DNA of 64,000 nt from Endobacter medicaginis. Its GTDB lineage: Bacteria; Pseudomonadota; Alphaproteobacteria; Acetobacterales; Acetobacteraceae. Positions within the stretch are counted from its first letter, which is position 1. The number at the start of each line of letters is the position of its first letter. Location of the stretch: positions 124,001 to 188,000 of the forward strand of contig NZ_JACHXV010000002.1 in assembly GCF_014192375.1 (NCBI RefSeq), in the 5' to 3' direction. Under the pieces are notes generated by a model. The model was not told the origin of the DNA and did no database searches. It saw nothing but the letters and a program-made list of their open reading frames with translations. The position numbers and the translations under genes were made by a program. Of the stretch, positions 41,055 to 50,239 are shown piece after piece.

Positions 41055-43013
41055 TCAGTCACGCCAGCCGGGATGGAAATGCGCATACACCGTGCGCGCT
41101 GTCGCCTTGTTGATGCCGGGAGCGGATTCGAGGTCGGTGAGGCCGGCCTGACGGACGCCACGGGCGGAGCCGAAATGGTTGAGCAGGGCGCGCTTGCGGG
41201 CCGCGCCGACGCCGGCGATCTCGTCGAGCTCGCTCTTCACCAGCGCCTTGGACCGGCCCGCGCGGTGGGTGGTGATGGCGAAGCGGTGCGCCTCGTCGCG
41301 CAGGCGCTGGAGGTAGTACAGCACCGGGTCGCGCGGCGGCAGCTGGAACGGCGGGCGTTCGGCGGTGTGGAACCACTCGCGGCCGGCATCGCGATCAGGG
41401 CCCTTGGCGATGGCGACCAGCTTCACATCGGTCACGCCGAGATCGTCGAGCACCGAGCGCACCGCCGAATACTGCCCCGCGCCGCCGTCGATGAGCAGGA
41501 TGTCGGGCCAGTCGGTGCGCGGTGGCGGCGCGCCGTCGCCCTCCGCCTCGCGCGCCGCCTGCTCGCGCAGGGCGCGGCCGAAGCGCCGTTCCAGCACCTC
41601 GCGCATCATCGCGAAATCGTCGCCGGGGGTGATCGGGCCCCGGATGGAATACTTGCGATAGGCGTTGCGGATGAACCCCTCCGCGCCAGCGACCACCATC
41701 ACGCCATAGGCGTTGGTGCCCATGATGTGGGAGTTGTCGTAGATCTCGATGCGCTCCGGCGAGGCCGGCAGGTCGAACAGTTTCGCGACCCCGTCGAGCA
41801 GGGCCGCCTGCCCCGCCCCCTCGGCGAGCTTGCGCTCCAGCGCCTCGCGGGCATTGGTCGCCGCATGGTCGAGCACGGCGCGCTTCTCGCCGCGCTGCGG
41901 TTGGGCGATCTCGACCTTCCGGCCGGCCTTGAGCGCCAGCGCCTCGGCGATCAATTCCTGCTCGTCGATCGGGTGGCTGGTCAGGATCTGCGGCGGCGGC
42001 GGCTTGTCGTCGTAGAACTGGGCGAGGAACGCGGCCAGCACAGCACCCGGCTCCGCGCCTTCGGCATGCGAGGGATAATAGGCGACATTGCCGTTGTTGC
42101 GGCCGCCGCGGATGAGGAACACCTGGATGCAGGAACGCCCGGCCATCTGCCACAGCGCCACCACGTCGGTGTCGTCGAGGCTCTGCGGGTTGATCACCGA
42201 GCTGCCCTGGACGTGGGTGAGCGCGCGGATACGGTCGCGCAGGGTGGCGGCGCGCTCGAACTCCATCGCCTCCGCCGCCTGCTCCATCTGGGCGGCGAGT
42301 TCCTTCTGCACGCTGCCGGCGCGACCCGACAGGAACGCCTTCGCCTCGGCGACCAGGGTGGCATATTCCGCCTCGCCGATGCGGCCGGTGCAGGGCGCCG
42401 AGCAGCGCTTGATCTGATGCAGCAGACAGGGGCGCTGGCGCGAGGCGAGCACGGAATCGGTGCAGGAGCGAAGCAGGAACAGCCGCTGCATGGCATTGAC
42501 CGTCTCGTTCGCCGCCCAGGCGGAAGCAAAAGGGCCGAACAGCGTCGCCTTGTCGCTGACCGGTCCGACGAGCGTCTGGCGCCCCTGCCGCCCGCCGCCG
42601 CGCTGCCCGCGATACTTGGCGATCTGGGGGAAGGCATGATCGCCGGTCAGGATCAGGTAGGGGTAGGATTTGTCGTCGCGCAGGATGATGTTGTAGCGGG
42701 GCTTGAGCCGCTTGATGAGGTTGGCCTCCAGCAGCAGCGCTTCCGCCTCGGTATGGGTGGTGACGATCTCCATCGACGCGGTCTGCGAGACCATCAGCCG
42801 CAGCCGCTCGTCGAGCCGGGCGAGCTGGGTGTAGTTGCCGACCCGCTTCTTCAGGCTCCGTGCCTTGCCGACATAGAGCGCCTCGCCGCGCTCATCGAGC
42901 ATCCGGTACACGCCTGGGCTGAGCGGCATGGTCGCCAGTGCCCGCTCGATCACCGTCACGCCACGCGCACCGGGCTCGGAGGCGCCGGACTCTGTCGGGA
43001 CGGTCTCGTTCAT
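41055..43013 (-). CDS. uvrC: Excinuclease ABC subunit C
   Basis: 652 residues; makes both incisions in nucleotide excision repair. Order: GIY-YIG domain ([19 protein letters not shown]), UVR motif (about 225-260), UvrC RNase H homology region with L-I-D-G-G-A-G-Q-Y, and a C-terminal helix-hairpin-helix pair ([17 protein letters not shown]). The ATG at 43013 is preceded by the AT-rich region described separately. Confidence 0.97.
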   Translation of the reverse strand: MNETVPTESGASEPGARGVTVIERALATMPLSPGVYRMLDERGEALYVGKARSLKKRVGNYTQLARLDERLRLMVSQTASMEIVTTHTEAEALLLEANLIKRLKPRYNIILRDDKSYPYLILTGDHAFPQIAKYRGQRGGGRQGRQTLVGPVSDKATLFGPFASAWAANETVNAMQRLFLLRSCTDSVLASRQRPCLLHQIKRCSAPCTGRIGEAEYATLVAEAKAFLSGRAGSVQKELAAQMEQAAEAMEFERAATLRDRIRALTHVQGSSVINPQSLDDTDVVALWQMAGRSCIQVFLIRGGRNNGNVAYYPSHAEGAEPGAVLAAFLAQFYDDKPPPPQILTSHPIDEQELIAEALALKAGRKVEIAQPQRGEKRAVLDHAATNAREALERKLAEGAGQAALLDGVAKLFDLPASPERIEIYDNSHIMGTNAYGVMVVAGAEGFIRNAYRKYSIRGPITPGDDFAMMREVLERRFGRALREQAAREAEGDGAPPPRTDWPDILLIDGGAGQYSAVRSVLDDLGVTDVKLVAIAKGPDRDAGREWFHTAERPPFQLPPRDPVLYYLQRLRDEAHRFAITTHRAGRSKALVKSELDEIAGVGAARKRALLNHFGSARGVRQAGLTDLESAPGINKATARTVYAHFHPGWRD

Positions 43014-43068
43014 CGCCGTGACCTAGGCGCGCCCCGCTCCGGACTCAAGTCCCACAGACCGCCGCCGT

Positions 43069-43303
43069 GAACAAAACCGGACCTTTCATTCATCCACGAC
43101 TCCTGTGGATAAAGCTGTGGGTTCGCGGTCGATAAGGGGTGTTTCAGCCCGCAAACCGGGGCTCCGCACGGCATTGCATGTTTTTTGTGCATATCAGTCA
43201 AGTATCTGATTTTAAATCATAATTTTTCGTGAGATTGACTGAGTATGACGCTGATATTGCAAAATCGTTGAAAATCCAGCGAGTCAAGCCGCGCCGTGGA
43301 CAA
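43069..43303. other. AT-rich region with DnaA-like boxes (candidate origin-like or regulatory site)
   Basis: The 43014-43361 gap has no gene. A perfect DnaA box, TGTGGATAA (43104-43112), is accompanied by three 7-of-9 sites: TCATCCACG (43090-43098), GGTCGATAA (43127-43135), CGTGGACAA (43295-43303). Between them 43172-43275 is strikingly AT-rich for this genome, with the perfect palindrome TGATTTTAAATCA (43207-43219) and inverted arms TCAGTCAA (43194-43201) / TTGACTGA (43235-43242). A diverged direct repeat (43281-43299 and 43359-43377, 16 of 19) lies at the right. This is the composition of a replication origin, but neighbours (uvrC, folB) are not classical origin markers. The sites could also be regulatory. 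Confidence 0.3.
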
Positions 43304-43361
43304 AATCGCCGGGACGCGGTTCGGACGGCTCCTCGCGGCAAGTGGCTGATATGCCGACGAG

Positions 43362-43754
43362 TCAATCCGCTGCGTGGCGGATAATCTCGATTCCGACCGA
43401 CTCGAGCTCGGGAAACACATCGAGCTTCTCGATGCGCACCCGCACCTTGCTCACCCGCGGGTCGGCCAGGCAGCCGGCGGCGACCCGCTCGGCCAGGGTT
43501 TCCACCAGGCGCACATGGCCACGGGCGACGATGTCGCGCACCATCACCACCACCGCCTCGTAGTCCAGCACCCGCTCGAGATGGTCGGGACCCGGCGCCA
43601 GCCGGCCGGCCGCCGCTTCCGGATCATCGACCTCGAGCCACAGATTGACCCGGATGCGCTGGGTCCGGCCATGCTCATGCGCGTAGACGCCGATCTGGGC
43701 CGCCAGCATCATGTCGCGCAGGAACACCGTCCGCATGCGTCCACGCCGCATCAT
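43362..43754 (-). CDS. folB: Dihydroneopterin aldolase
   Basis: 130 residues. FolB-type fold: M-L-A-A-Q-I-G-V-Y-A-H-E-H (the I-G-V-x-x-x-E motif), R-V-N-L-W-L-E-V, L-D-Y-E-A-V-V, L-V-E-T-L-A-E-R-V-A and the closing V-R-I-E-K-L-D. Cleaves dihydroneopterin to the folate pterin precursor. ATG at 43754 overlaps the upstream SDR stop (ATGA). Downstream ATGs at 43751 and 43736 are alternatives. Confidence 0.92.
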   Translation of the reverse strand: MMRRGRMRTVFLRDMMLAAQIGVYAHEHGRTQRIRVNLWLEVDDPEAAAGRLAPGPDHLERVLDYEAVVVMVRDIVARGHVRLVETLAERVAAGCLADPRVSKVRVRIEKLDVFPELESVGIEIIRHAAD

Positions 43755-44518
43755 TCGACCGCTCCTGCACCGTCTCCGGGCGCCCATTGCAGATGCTGGC
43801 CGCCATCGAGGGCCAGCATCTGCCCGGTCACCGACGGCAGCGCCAGCAGGGCGAGAGCTGCGCGCGCCACCTCGTCCGGATCGGTGCCGTGGCGCAGCGG
43901 CGTGCTGGCACACTGGCGCTCGAACTGTGCGAGGCTCTGGCGCGGCGATGGCAGTGCCGGACCCGGCCCGATCGCATTGACCCGGATGCGCGGCGCCAGC
44001 GCCAGCGCCATCGTCCGCGTCAGAGTCCACAGCGCCGATTTCGACACCGTGTAGGAGATGAAATGCGGGGTCAGCGACCAGACCCGCTCGTCCAGCATGT
44101 TGAGCACCATGCCGCGCGCACCCTGAGGCAGCGCCTGCGCGAAGGACTGCATCAACACGAAGGGCGCCCTCAGATTCGGCTCGAGATGACGGTCCCAGCT
44201 CGCGCGGTCGGCATCGTGCCACTCGTCGCGCTCGAAGACCGAGGCGTTGTTGACCAGGACGCCGAGCGGGCCGGCGCGCCCGACCAGTGGTGCGACTTCG
44301 TCCTCGCGCGCGAGATCGGCCCCGAGCAGGGTGCAGTCCCGCCCCAGCGCGGCAATCCGCCCGGCCAGCGTCTCGGCCTGTGCCGCCGAGCTGCGGTAAT
44401 GCAATACGATGTCGAACCCCGCCCCCGCCAGCGCCAGCGCGATCGCGCCACCCAGCCGTTGCGCGCCGCCGGTGACCAGCGCGCGGCGGGGGATCAGGGG
44501 ATCGATCGGATCAAGCAC
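43751..44518 (-). CDS. SDR oxidoreductase, pteridine-reductase-like
   Basis: 255 residues, classical SDR. Cofactor motif A-L-V-T-G-G-A-Q-R-L-G-G-A-I, then L-V-N-N-A-S-V-F-E-R-D, and catalytic Y-T-V-S-K-S-A-L-W. The G-x-x-x-R-x-G and N-N-A-S-V-F-E patterns are those of pteridine reductase / FolM-like dihydromonapterin reductases. Its coupling to folB (4-base overlap) supports a pterin substrate. It also overlaps recR by 8 bases. Substrate remains inferred. Confidence 0.85.
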   Translation of the reverse strand: MLDPIDPLIPRRALVTGGAQRLGGAIALALAGAGFDIVLHYRSSAAQAETLAGRIAALGRDCTLLGADLAREDEVAPLVGRAGPLGVLVNNASVFERDEWHDADRASWDRHLEPNLRAPFVLMQSFAQALPQGARGMVLNMLDERVWSLTPHFISYTVSKSALWTLTRTMALALAPRIRVNAIGPGPALPSPRQSLAQFERQCASTPLRHGTDPDEVARAALALLALPSVTGQMLALDGGQHLQWAPGDGAGAVE

Positions 44519-45101
44519 GGCGGGCCATCAGCGCGGCCGCCAGCGTGCCGTCATCGAGCGCATCGAGCGCACCGCCCATCGGCACCCCCTGCCCGACCCG
44601 GCTGACCAGCGGCGCCTCGTCCAGGGTGGCGAGCCGGTCGGCGAGGAAATGCGCCGTCGTGGCACCATCCACCGTTGCACCCAGGGCCAGGATCACCTCC
44701 CGCACGCCACCTGCCTCGATGCGCGCCAGCAGGGGCGCGATGTTGAGATCCTCGGGGCCGGTGCCCGACAGCGCCGACAGCACCCCGCCCAGCACCTGAT
44801 ACACGCCGCGATGCACCGCGGCGCGCTCCAGCGCCCACAGATCGCCCACCCCCTCGACCACGCAGACCAGCGAACGGTCACGCGACGGGTCGGTGCAGAT
44901 CCGGCAGGGGTCGGAAGTGTCGAGATTGCCGCAGGTGGTGCAGGCGCGCACCGCACGCGCCGCGTCGCCGAGGGCGGCCGCCAGCGGCAGCAGGCGCTGC
45001 TGGGGCTCGGACAGCAAGGCCAGTGCAGCACGGCGCGCGGAGCGCGGGCCGAGACCCGGCAGGCGCGAGAGCAGCGCGATCAGGCGTTCGATCTCCGTCA
45101 T
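44511..45101 (-). CDS. recR: Recombination protein RecR
   Basis: 196 residues. N-terminal helix-hairpin-helix (L-S-R-L-P-G-L-G-P-R-S-A-R-R), zinc finger C-T-T-C-G-N-L-D-T-S-D-P-C-R-I-C, Toprim domain (V-C-V-V-E-G-V-G-D-L-W-A-L-E), C-terminal helix. Works with RecF/RecO in gap repair. ATG at 45101 just inside a hairpin repeat; an upstream open extension is repeat-derived and lysine/phenylalanine-rich. Confidence 0.97.
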   Translation of the reverse strand: MTEIERLIALLSRLPGLGPRSARRAALALLSEPQQRLLPLAAALGDAARAVRACTTCGNLDTSDPCRICTDPSRDRSLVCVVEGVGDLWALERAAVHRGVYQVLGGVLSALSGTGPEDLNIAPLLARIEAGGVREVILALGATVDGATTAHFLADRLATLDEAPLVSRVGQGVPMGGALDALDDGTLAAALMARRA

Positions 45102-45143
45102 GCTTCTTTTTCTAAAAAAAAGAAGCAAAAAGACCTTTGTCCG
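45102..45143 (+). repeat. Hairpin repeat element, copy 2
   Basis: Ten-base stem GCTTCTTTTT / AAAAAGAAGC (45102-45111 and 45117-45126), followed by AAAAAGACCTTTGTCCG. Homologous in layout to copy 1 after pyrG. It abuts the recR start, so recR's leader mRNA carries it in antisense orientation, and it faces copy 3 head-on. Confidence 0.75.
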
Positions 45144-45178
45144 TCGGGTCATGACGCGCGCCACGCACACGGGACCAA

Positions 45179-45217
45179 CGGGCAAAGGTTTTTTGGTTCT
45201 TTTTTTCAAAAAAGAAC
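45179..45217 (-). repeat. Hairpin repeat element, copy 3 (inverted to copy 2)
   Basis: Stem GTTCTTTTTT / AAAAAAGAAC (45196-45205 and 45208-45217) followed, on the minus strand, by CAAAAAACCTTTGCCCG. It begins one base after the ybaB stop and is an inverted partner of copy 2, so 45102-45217 forms a 116-base unit with inverted ends and a 35-base centre. Confidence 0.75.
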
Positions 45218-45218
45218 A

Positions 45219-45542
45219 TCAGAACGGCAGCGAGAAGCCCGGCGGCAACTGCAACCCACCGGTCGCCGACTGCATCTCGGCGGAGGTTTTCTCGTCGAGA
45301 TGACGCTTGGCCTCGGCATGCGCGGCGACGATCAGATCCTCGAGCATTTCCATCTCGGCCGGATCGGCAAGCTTGGGATCGATCTTCACCGACTTCAGCA
45401 CGCCCTTGCCGCTGAGGATGACGCGCACCATGCCTGCGCCGGCCTCGCCCTCGACCTCGAGCGATTCGAGGCGGGCCTGCATTTCGGCCATCTTCGCCTG
45501 CATCTGGCTGGCCTGCTTCATCAGGCCGGCAAGGTTCTTCAT
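45219..45542 (-). CDS. ybaB: YbaB/EbfC nucleoid-associated protein
   Basis: 107 residues, [18 protein letters not shown] onward, a helical coiled start followed by [11 protein letters not shown] and V-K-I-D-P. DNA-binding nucleoid protein, found between dnaX and recR in most bacteria. The ATG at 45542 follows dnaX by one base. Confidence 0.95.
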   Translation of the reverse strand: MKNLAGLMKQASQMQAKMAEMQARLESLEVEGEAGAGMVRVILSGKGVLKSVKIDPKLADPAEMEMLEDLIVAAHAEAKRHLDEKTSAEMQSATGGLQLPPGFSLPF

Positions 45543-45543
45543 C

Positions 45544-47415
45544 TCACGCGTACTCCATCGGGTCTTCCGGATCGTAGATCGGATCGTCCTCGCCGACCGG
45601 CGCGCCGGAATCCTCGGCGAATCGCGGCTCGAACGCGAGGGCGGGTGCGAGGATTTCCGGCGGCAGGCCGTATTCGTCAAGCGAGGCGTCGCGCACCGGG
45701 CCGACCGACGCGCCAGGAAAGGCGGCCAGGATCGCCTGCACGAGCGGATGCACGCCGGCCTGTTCGTGACGGGTGCGGGCGAGGCTCGCCTCCTGCTCGG
45801 CGAGGGTCGGCTCACCGGGTGCTGCGGAAAAGGCGATCGTCCAGCGCAGGCCGCTCGCCTCGCTGAGCAGGGCGGCGAGGTTCTGGCCGAGGTCGCGCGG
45901 GGCGGCGGGCTGCACGCGCAGCTCGATCACCGGCGGTGCGAAGCGCACCAGATGCGCGGAATGGCGCAGATGGCCGTGCAGCTGCGCCTGCCGCTTCGTG
46001 GCCACGAACGCCACCACCTCGCGCCAGCTCGACCACAGCGACGGTGCCGGGGGCGCGGGAGCGGGGGCCGTCTGGGCACGGACCTCGACGCCCCCGGCAT
46101 CGGGCGACTCGCCCACGGCGCGCAGCCGGGCGACAGGCGCACCCGACGGCGATGAGGCGGGGCCCGGCGGGGCGGACGTCGACGGGGCGCCCGCGCCGTC
46201 GCCGCGCGCGGTGAGCTGGCGCACCAGATCGCCCGGGGTCGGCAGGTCGGCGACGAAACACAGCCGAACCAGCACCATCTCGGCGGCGGCGCGGCGGTCG
46301 GGGGCCTGTTCGATCTCGCCGATGCCCTTGAGCACCATCTGCCACAGCCGCGCGATCACCGGCACCGACAGACACGCGGCCAGCGCGGTGCCGCGCACGC
46401 GCTCGGCCTGCGGCAGCTCGGCGCTCTCGCGCAGGGCCGGCAAGGTGCGCAGCCGCATCACCACATGCAGCGCGTCGAGCAGGTCGGCGAGCAGCACGCC
46501 CGGGTCGGCGCCGCGCGCATAGGCGTCCGACAGCAGGCCGAGTGCCGCGGCGGCATCTCCGGCCACCACCCGCTCGAGCAGATCGAACACCAGTCCGCGA
46601 TCGGCCAGGCCGAGCATGTCGGCGACCTGGGCGGCGCTGACCGGCCCGCCGCCCTCCTGCTGGGCGATGGCCTGGTCGAGCAGCGAAAGCCCGTCGCGCA
46701 CCGAGCCGTCCGCGGCCCGGGCGACGAGTGCGAGCGCCTCCGCCTCGATCGCCACGCCCTCGCGCCCGGCGATGGCGGCGAAATGCGCCGCAAGCTGTTC
46801 GGCCGGCACTCGGCGCAGGTCGAAGCGCTGGCAGCGAGACAGCACGGTCACAGGCACCTTGCGCAGTTCGGTGGTGGCGAAGATGAAGGTCACGTGGGCG
46901 GGCGGTTCCTCCAGCGTCTTGAGCAGCGCGTTGAACGCGTTGCGCGACAGCATGTGGACCTCGTCGATGATGAACACCTTGGCCCGCGCCTGCATCGGCC
47001 GGAACCGGGTCGCCTCGATGATCTCGCGGATGTCGTCGACACCGGTATGGGACGCGGCGTCCATCTCCATCACGTCCGGGTGGCGGTCAGCGAGGATCGC
47101 GGTGCAGTTGGCGCACACCCCGCATGGATCGGCGGTCGGACCCCCTTGCCCGTCCGGGCCGATGCAGTTCAGCGCACGGGCGATGATGCGGGCGGTGGTG
47201 GTCTTGCCGACGCCGCGCACGCCGGTGAGCATGAAGGCATGGGCGACGCGGTTCATTGCGAAGGCGTTGCGCAGCACGCGCACCATCGCTTCCTGACCGA
47301 TCAGGTCGGCCAGCAGGGTGGGGCGATATTTGCGGGCCAGCACCCGATAGGGGGTCGCGGCGGCGGCTTGTGGCGGCGGGTCCCCGAACAGCCCCGGACC
47401 GGCCTCCTGAGGCAT
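45544..47415 (-). CDS. dnaX: DNA polymerase III subunit tau/gamma
   Basis: 623 residues. AAA+ ATPase of the clamp loader: Walker [12 protein letters not shown], zinc-binding C-I-G..., C-G-V-C-A-N-C, Walker B-like I-D-E-V-H-M-L-S, sensor A-T-T-E-L-R-K-V-P, then an Ala/Pro-rich middle (about 400-460) and the C-terminal tau region. Standard dnaX-ybaB-recR order. ATG at 47415 is about 90 bases downstream of the SRP RNA gene on the same strand. No programmed frameshift site was noted. Confidence 0.97.
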   Translation of the reverse strand: MPQEAGPGLFGDPPPQAAAATPYRVLARKYRPTLLADLIGQEAMVRVLRNAFAMNRVAHAFMLTGVRGVGKTTTARIIARALNCIGPDGQGGPTADPCGVCANCTAILADRHPDVMEMDAASHTGVDDIREIIEATRFRPMQARAKVFIIDEVHMLSRNAFNALLKTLEEPPAHVTFIFATTELRKVPVTVLSRCQRFDLRRVPAEQLAAHFAAIAGREGVAIEAEALALVARAADGSVRDGLSLLDQAIAQQEGGGPVSAAQVADMLGLADRGLVFDLLERVVAGDAAAALGLLSDAYARGADPGVLLADLLDALHVVMRLRTLPALRESAELPQAERVRGTALAACLSVPVIARLWQMVLKGIGEIEQAPDRRAAAEMVLVRLCFVADLPTPGDLVRQLTARGDGAGAPSTSAPPGPASSPSGAPVARLRAVGESPDAGGVEVRAQTAPAPAPPAPSLWSSWREVVAFVATKRQAQLHGHLRHSAHLVRFAPPVIELRVQPAAPRDLGQNLAALLSEASGLRWTIAFSAAPGEPTLAEQEASLARTRHEQAGVHPLVQAILAAFPGASVGPVRDASLDEYGLPPEILAPALAFEPRFAEDSGAPVGEDDPIYDPEDPMEYA

Positions 47416-47504
47416 CGGCAGGGAGTCGGGATCGGTCCCGAATTCGGTGTCGGACAGGAGATCGCCCCTCTCGCTTGAGGGCCTGCGGACGCCCGGTGAA
47501 GGGT

Positions 47505-47600
47505 AGGAGGCCGGACACCGACCCGAGCGGTACCCGTTGCGGCTGCTTCCTTCCGGACCTGACCGAGTTGGCGAGGCGCACGTCCGACGCCGACCTCCCG
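47505..47600 (-). ncRNA. ffs: Signal recognition particle RNA (4.5S, bacterial small type)
   Basis: On the minus strand the sequence GGTCAGGTCCGGAAGGAAGC plus AGCC appears, the universal SRP-RNA core (tetraloop GGAA and asymmetric loop). Flanks pair into a long rod: GGAGGTCGG at the 5' side with the 3' CCGGCCTCC. Length about 96. It lies immediately upstream of dnaX, the usual position in alphaproteobacteria. It would bind Ffh for membrane protein targeting. Confidence 0.93.
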
Positions 47601-47676
47601 AGACAGCCTATAGCATGCGTCACGGCCGCGTGCACCCCCTCTGGCGCTGACGGACGGTCGGATTAGAGTGACCACG

Positions 47677-48603
47677 ATGAGCGATTTCTTCGAGACCGGT
47701 ACGGCGTTCGTGCTGGACAGGGTTCTGGACCGTGCCGGCAACGAGCGCCGTGATGCGGAATTCGCAGCCGGGCTGCTGCAGCACCCATCGACGCTGTTCG
47801 TGGTGCTGCGCGCCGGCGAGCCGCTGCTGCACGGCACCGAGGACGCCCCTGCCCTGCGCCTGCTGGCCCGCGAAGACATAGCGATCGAGACATCCGACGC
47901 CGTGTTCCTGGGTCTGCACCCCGACAGCGGACGTGCGATCTTCGCGTTGGCCGCCGGGGCGGCGGTGATGACCGGGGCGGGCTGGTTCGCCGGTTTGCGG
48001 GTCGCGCTGCTTGCACTCACCGAGCCGGAGGCCGCGCTGGTCGCGCATGCCGCCGCCCTGCTGCACTGGCGCGCGCAGACGCGGTTCTGTTCGTTCTGCG
48101 GACATGGGCTGGAGGCGCCTCCCTCCGGTCTGGTGCTGCATTGCCCGTCCTGCGGGCGGCAGCATTTCGCCCGTACCGACCCGGCGGTGATCATGCTGGT
48201 GCGCCATCGCGACGCCGACGGGATCGAGCGCGCCCTGCTCGCCCGTTCGCCACGCTTCGGCGAGCGGCGCGTGCTGTCGACGCTCGCCGGTTTCGTCGAG
48301 CCGGGCGAACGGCTGGAGGATGCGGTCCGGCGCGAGGTCGCCGAGGAGGTCGGCGTGGCTGTCGGCGAGGTGCGCTACCACTCCTCCCAGCCCTGGCCGT
48401 TCCCGGCCCAGATCATGCTCGGCTTCACCGCGCTGGCCGAGGATCGCGCGCTCACCCTCGATCCCGAGGAGATCACCGAGGCGCACTGGCTGACCCGCGC
48501 CGAGATCGTCGCGCGGCGGGACGCGGCGGGAGCGGAATTCATGCTGCCCGGCACGATTTCCATCGCCCGGCGACTGATCGAGGACTGGCTCGCCGCCGCC
48601 TGA
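47677..48603 (+). CDS. nudC: NAD(+) diphosphatase
   Basis: 308 residues. An N-terminal variable domain, then a zinc ribbon F-C-S-F-C-G-H ... H-C-P-S-C-G-R, then a Nudix box G-F-V-E-P-G-E-R-L-E-D-A-V-R-R-E-V-A-E-E-V-G, and the NADH-specific S-Q-P-W-P-F-P motif just after. Cleaves NADH, and in E. coli also removes NAD caps from RNA. An upstream GTG at 47668 is possible. Confidence 0.94.
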   Translation: MSDFFETGTAFVLDRVLDRAGNERRDAEFAAGLLQHPSTLFVVLRAGEPLLHGTEDAPALRLLAREDIAIETSDAVFLGLHPDSGRAIFALAAGAAVMTGAGWFAGLRVALLALTEPEAALVAHAAALLHWRAQTRFCSFCGHGLEAPPSGLVLHCPSCGRQHFARTDPAVIMLVRHRDADGIERALLARSPRFGERRVLSTLAGFVEPGERLEDAVRREVAEEVGVAVGEVRYHSSQPWPFPAQIMLGFTALAEDRALTLDPEEITEAHWLTRAEIVARRDAAGAEFMLPGTISIARRLIEDWLAAA

Positions 48604-48645
48604 CGGCAATGGTCAGGCGACCATCACGCCCGCACGGAGCGGCGT

Positions 48646-50223
48646 TCAGCCCAGCCGGGCGACGATGTGGTCGGCGACACGCAGCGCATTGGCGATGATG
48701 GTCAGTGTGGGATTGACCGCGCCGATCGAGGGGAAGAACGAGGCGTCGGTAACGTAGAGATTGTCGAGTTCATGGGCGCGGCAGTCGCGGTCGAGCACCG
48801 AGGATGCGGGGTCGGCGCCGAAGCGCAGCGTGCCGGCCTGGTGAGCGGTGCCGCCGATCGGGGTCTTCTTGCCGAGATAGAGTTCGCGCTGGAACAGATG
48901 CGGGTGCAGGTCGATCGCGTCGCACATCAGCTCGAGCTTGTGCTTGAGGCGCCTGAGACCTTCCATGTTGGTCTCGGTCAGGTCGAGATGCACCTGGTTG
49001 TCGCGGTAGAAGACGCGGTTTTCGGGCAGCGGCAGATCCTCGGCAGTGAGCCAGAAATCGACCGAATGGCGTGCCATCATGTCGAACGGCTTCTTCGGCA
49101 GCCATTGCAGGAACGACGGCAGGCCCTCGCCATGCACCTCGGTGCCGTCGGACTTGCCGACCATCTGGATATGGCCGAGCGGGAACTCCCAGTCGTCGGC
49201 GCCATGGTAGAAATCGTTCAGCCCCAGCGTCTTCTGGAACCGCGTGGGGTTCGGCTGCTTCGACAGCGCCATCAGGGTCAGGTTGTTGTGACGCATGTAG
49301 TTGCGCCCGACCTGGCCGGAGCGGTTGGCGAGCCCGTGCGGATGGGTGTCGTTGCCGGAGCGCAGCATCAGCAGCGCGGACGACAGCGCGCCGCAGGCGA
49401 CCACCACGAGATCGGCGGTGAAGACCTGGCGGCGCCCGTCGGCGGTTGCCTCGACGCCGGTGATCTCCCGGCCCGACGGGCTGGTCAGCAGGCGTTCGAC
49501 ATAGGTGTTGGTGAGCAGGGTGAGGTTGTCATGCGCGCGCAGGGCGGGGTCGACCGCCATCACCTGCGCATCCGCCTTGCCATCGGTCGGGCAGGGATAG
49601 CCGTCGAACGCATCGCAGCGCACGCAGCGGCTGCCGGGCAGCACGCGGCCTTGCGTCTCACCCTCCGCCTCGTCGAGCAGCACGCCGACCGGCAGATGGA
49701 ACGGGCGGTGGCCGAGCTTCGTGAGATCGTCGAACAGTTTCTGGATGCGCGGCTCGTGGCTGACCGGCTTGTAGGGATAGGGCTTCCGCGACGGCGGCTC
49801 GGTCGGGTCCTCGCCGCGCAGGCCGTGTACGTGGAACAGCTCTTCCGCCGACTGGTAATAGGGCTCGAACTCGTCGTAACCCACCACCCATTCCGGCGTG
49901 ACGCCCTCCGGATGGCGGACGGCGTGGAAATCGCTTTCCCGCAGGCGGAACAGCACCGAGCCGTAGAATTTCGAGTTGCCGCCGACGAAATAGTGCAGGC
50001 CGGGGTGGAATTCGTCGCCGTTGCTGCTGCGCCAAGTCTCCGGCGCCTGATAGACGCCGTCGACGAACACCTTCTGCGAATCCCAGTTGTCGCGGCCGCG
50101 CACCAGATAGTCGCCACGCTCGATCAGCAGGATCTTCTTGCCGGTCTGCGCCAGCCGCCAGGCCATCGAGCCGCCGCCGGGCCCTGAGCCGATGATGATG
50201 ACGTCGTAACGCGTGTCACTCAT
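48646..50223 (-). CDS. GMC-family FAD oxidoreductase
   Basis: 525 residues. FAD-binding I-I-I-G-S-G-P-G-G-G-S-M-A-W-R at the N-terminus; GMC signature near G-G-N-S-K-F-Y-G-S and a second V-V-A-C-G-A-L-S-S-A; the C-terminal P-I-G-G-T-A-H-Q-A-G-T-L with active His and V-N-P-T-L-T-I-I-A-N-A at the end. It resembles alcohol or sugar dehydrogenases; there is no signal peptide, so it is probably cytosolic. The C-R-C-D-A-F-D-G-Y-P-C cysteine cluster is present. Substrate unknown. 16 bases after pheA. Confidence 0.88.
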   Translation of the reverse strand: MSDTRYDVIIIGSGPGGGSMAWRLAQTGKKILLIERGDYLVRGRDNWDSQKVFVDGVYQAPETWRSSNGDEFHPGLHYFVGGNSKFYGSVLFRLRESDFHAVRHPEGVTPEWVVGYDEFEPYYQSAEELFHVHGLRGEDPTEPPSRKPYPYKPVSHEPRIQKLFDDLTKLGHRPFHLPVGVLLDEAEGETQGRVLPGSRCVRCDAFDGYPCPTDGKADAQVMAVDPALRAHDNLTLLTNTYVERLLTSPSGREITGVEATADGRRQVFTADLVVVACGALSSALLMLRSGNDTHPHGLANRSGQVGRNYMRHNNLTLMALSKQPNPTRFQKTLGLNDFYHGADDWEFPLGHIQMVGKSDGTEVHGEGLPSFLQWLPKKPFDMMARHSVDFWLTAEDLPLPENRVFYRDNQVHLDLTETNMEGLRRLKHKLELMCDAIDLHPHLFQRELYLGKKTPIGGTAHQAGTLRFGADPASSVLDRDCRAHELDNLYVTDASFFPSIGAVNPTLTIIANALRVADHIVARLG

Positions 50224-50239
50224 CGGCGATCAGACCCTT

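Noticed and set aside
43069-43083. GAAC-N7-GACC upstream of uvrC as an SOS box
   Set aside because: One base differs from GAAC-N7-GAAC and uvrC is often not LexA-controlled; not listed as a site.
43212-43226. TTAA-N7-TTTT as a CtrA box in the AT-rich gap
   Set aside because: Two mismatches from TTAA-N7-TTAA in a region already rich in T and A; chance is likely.
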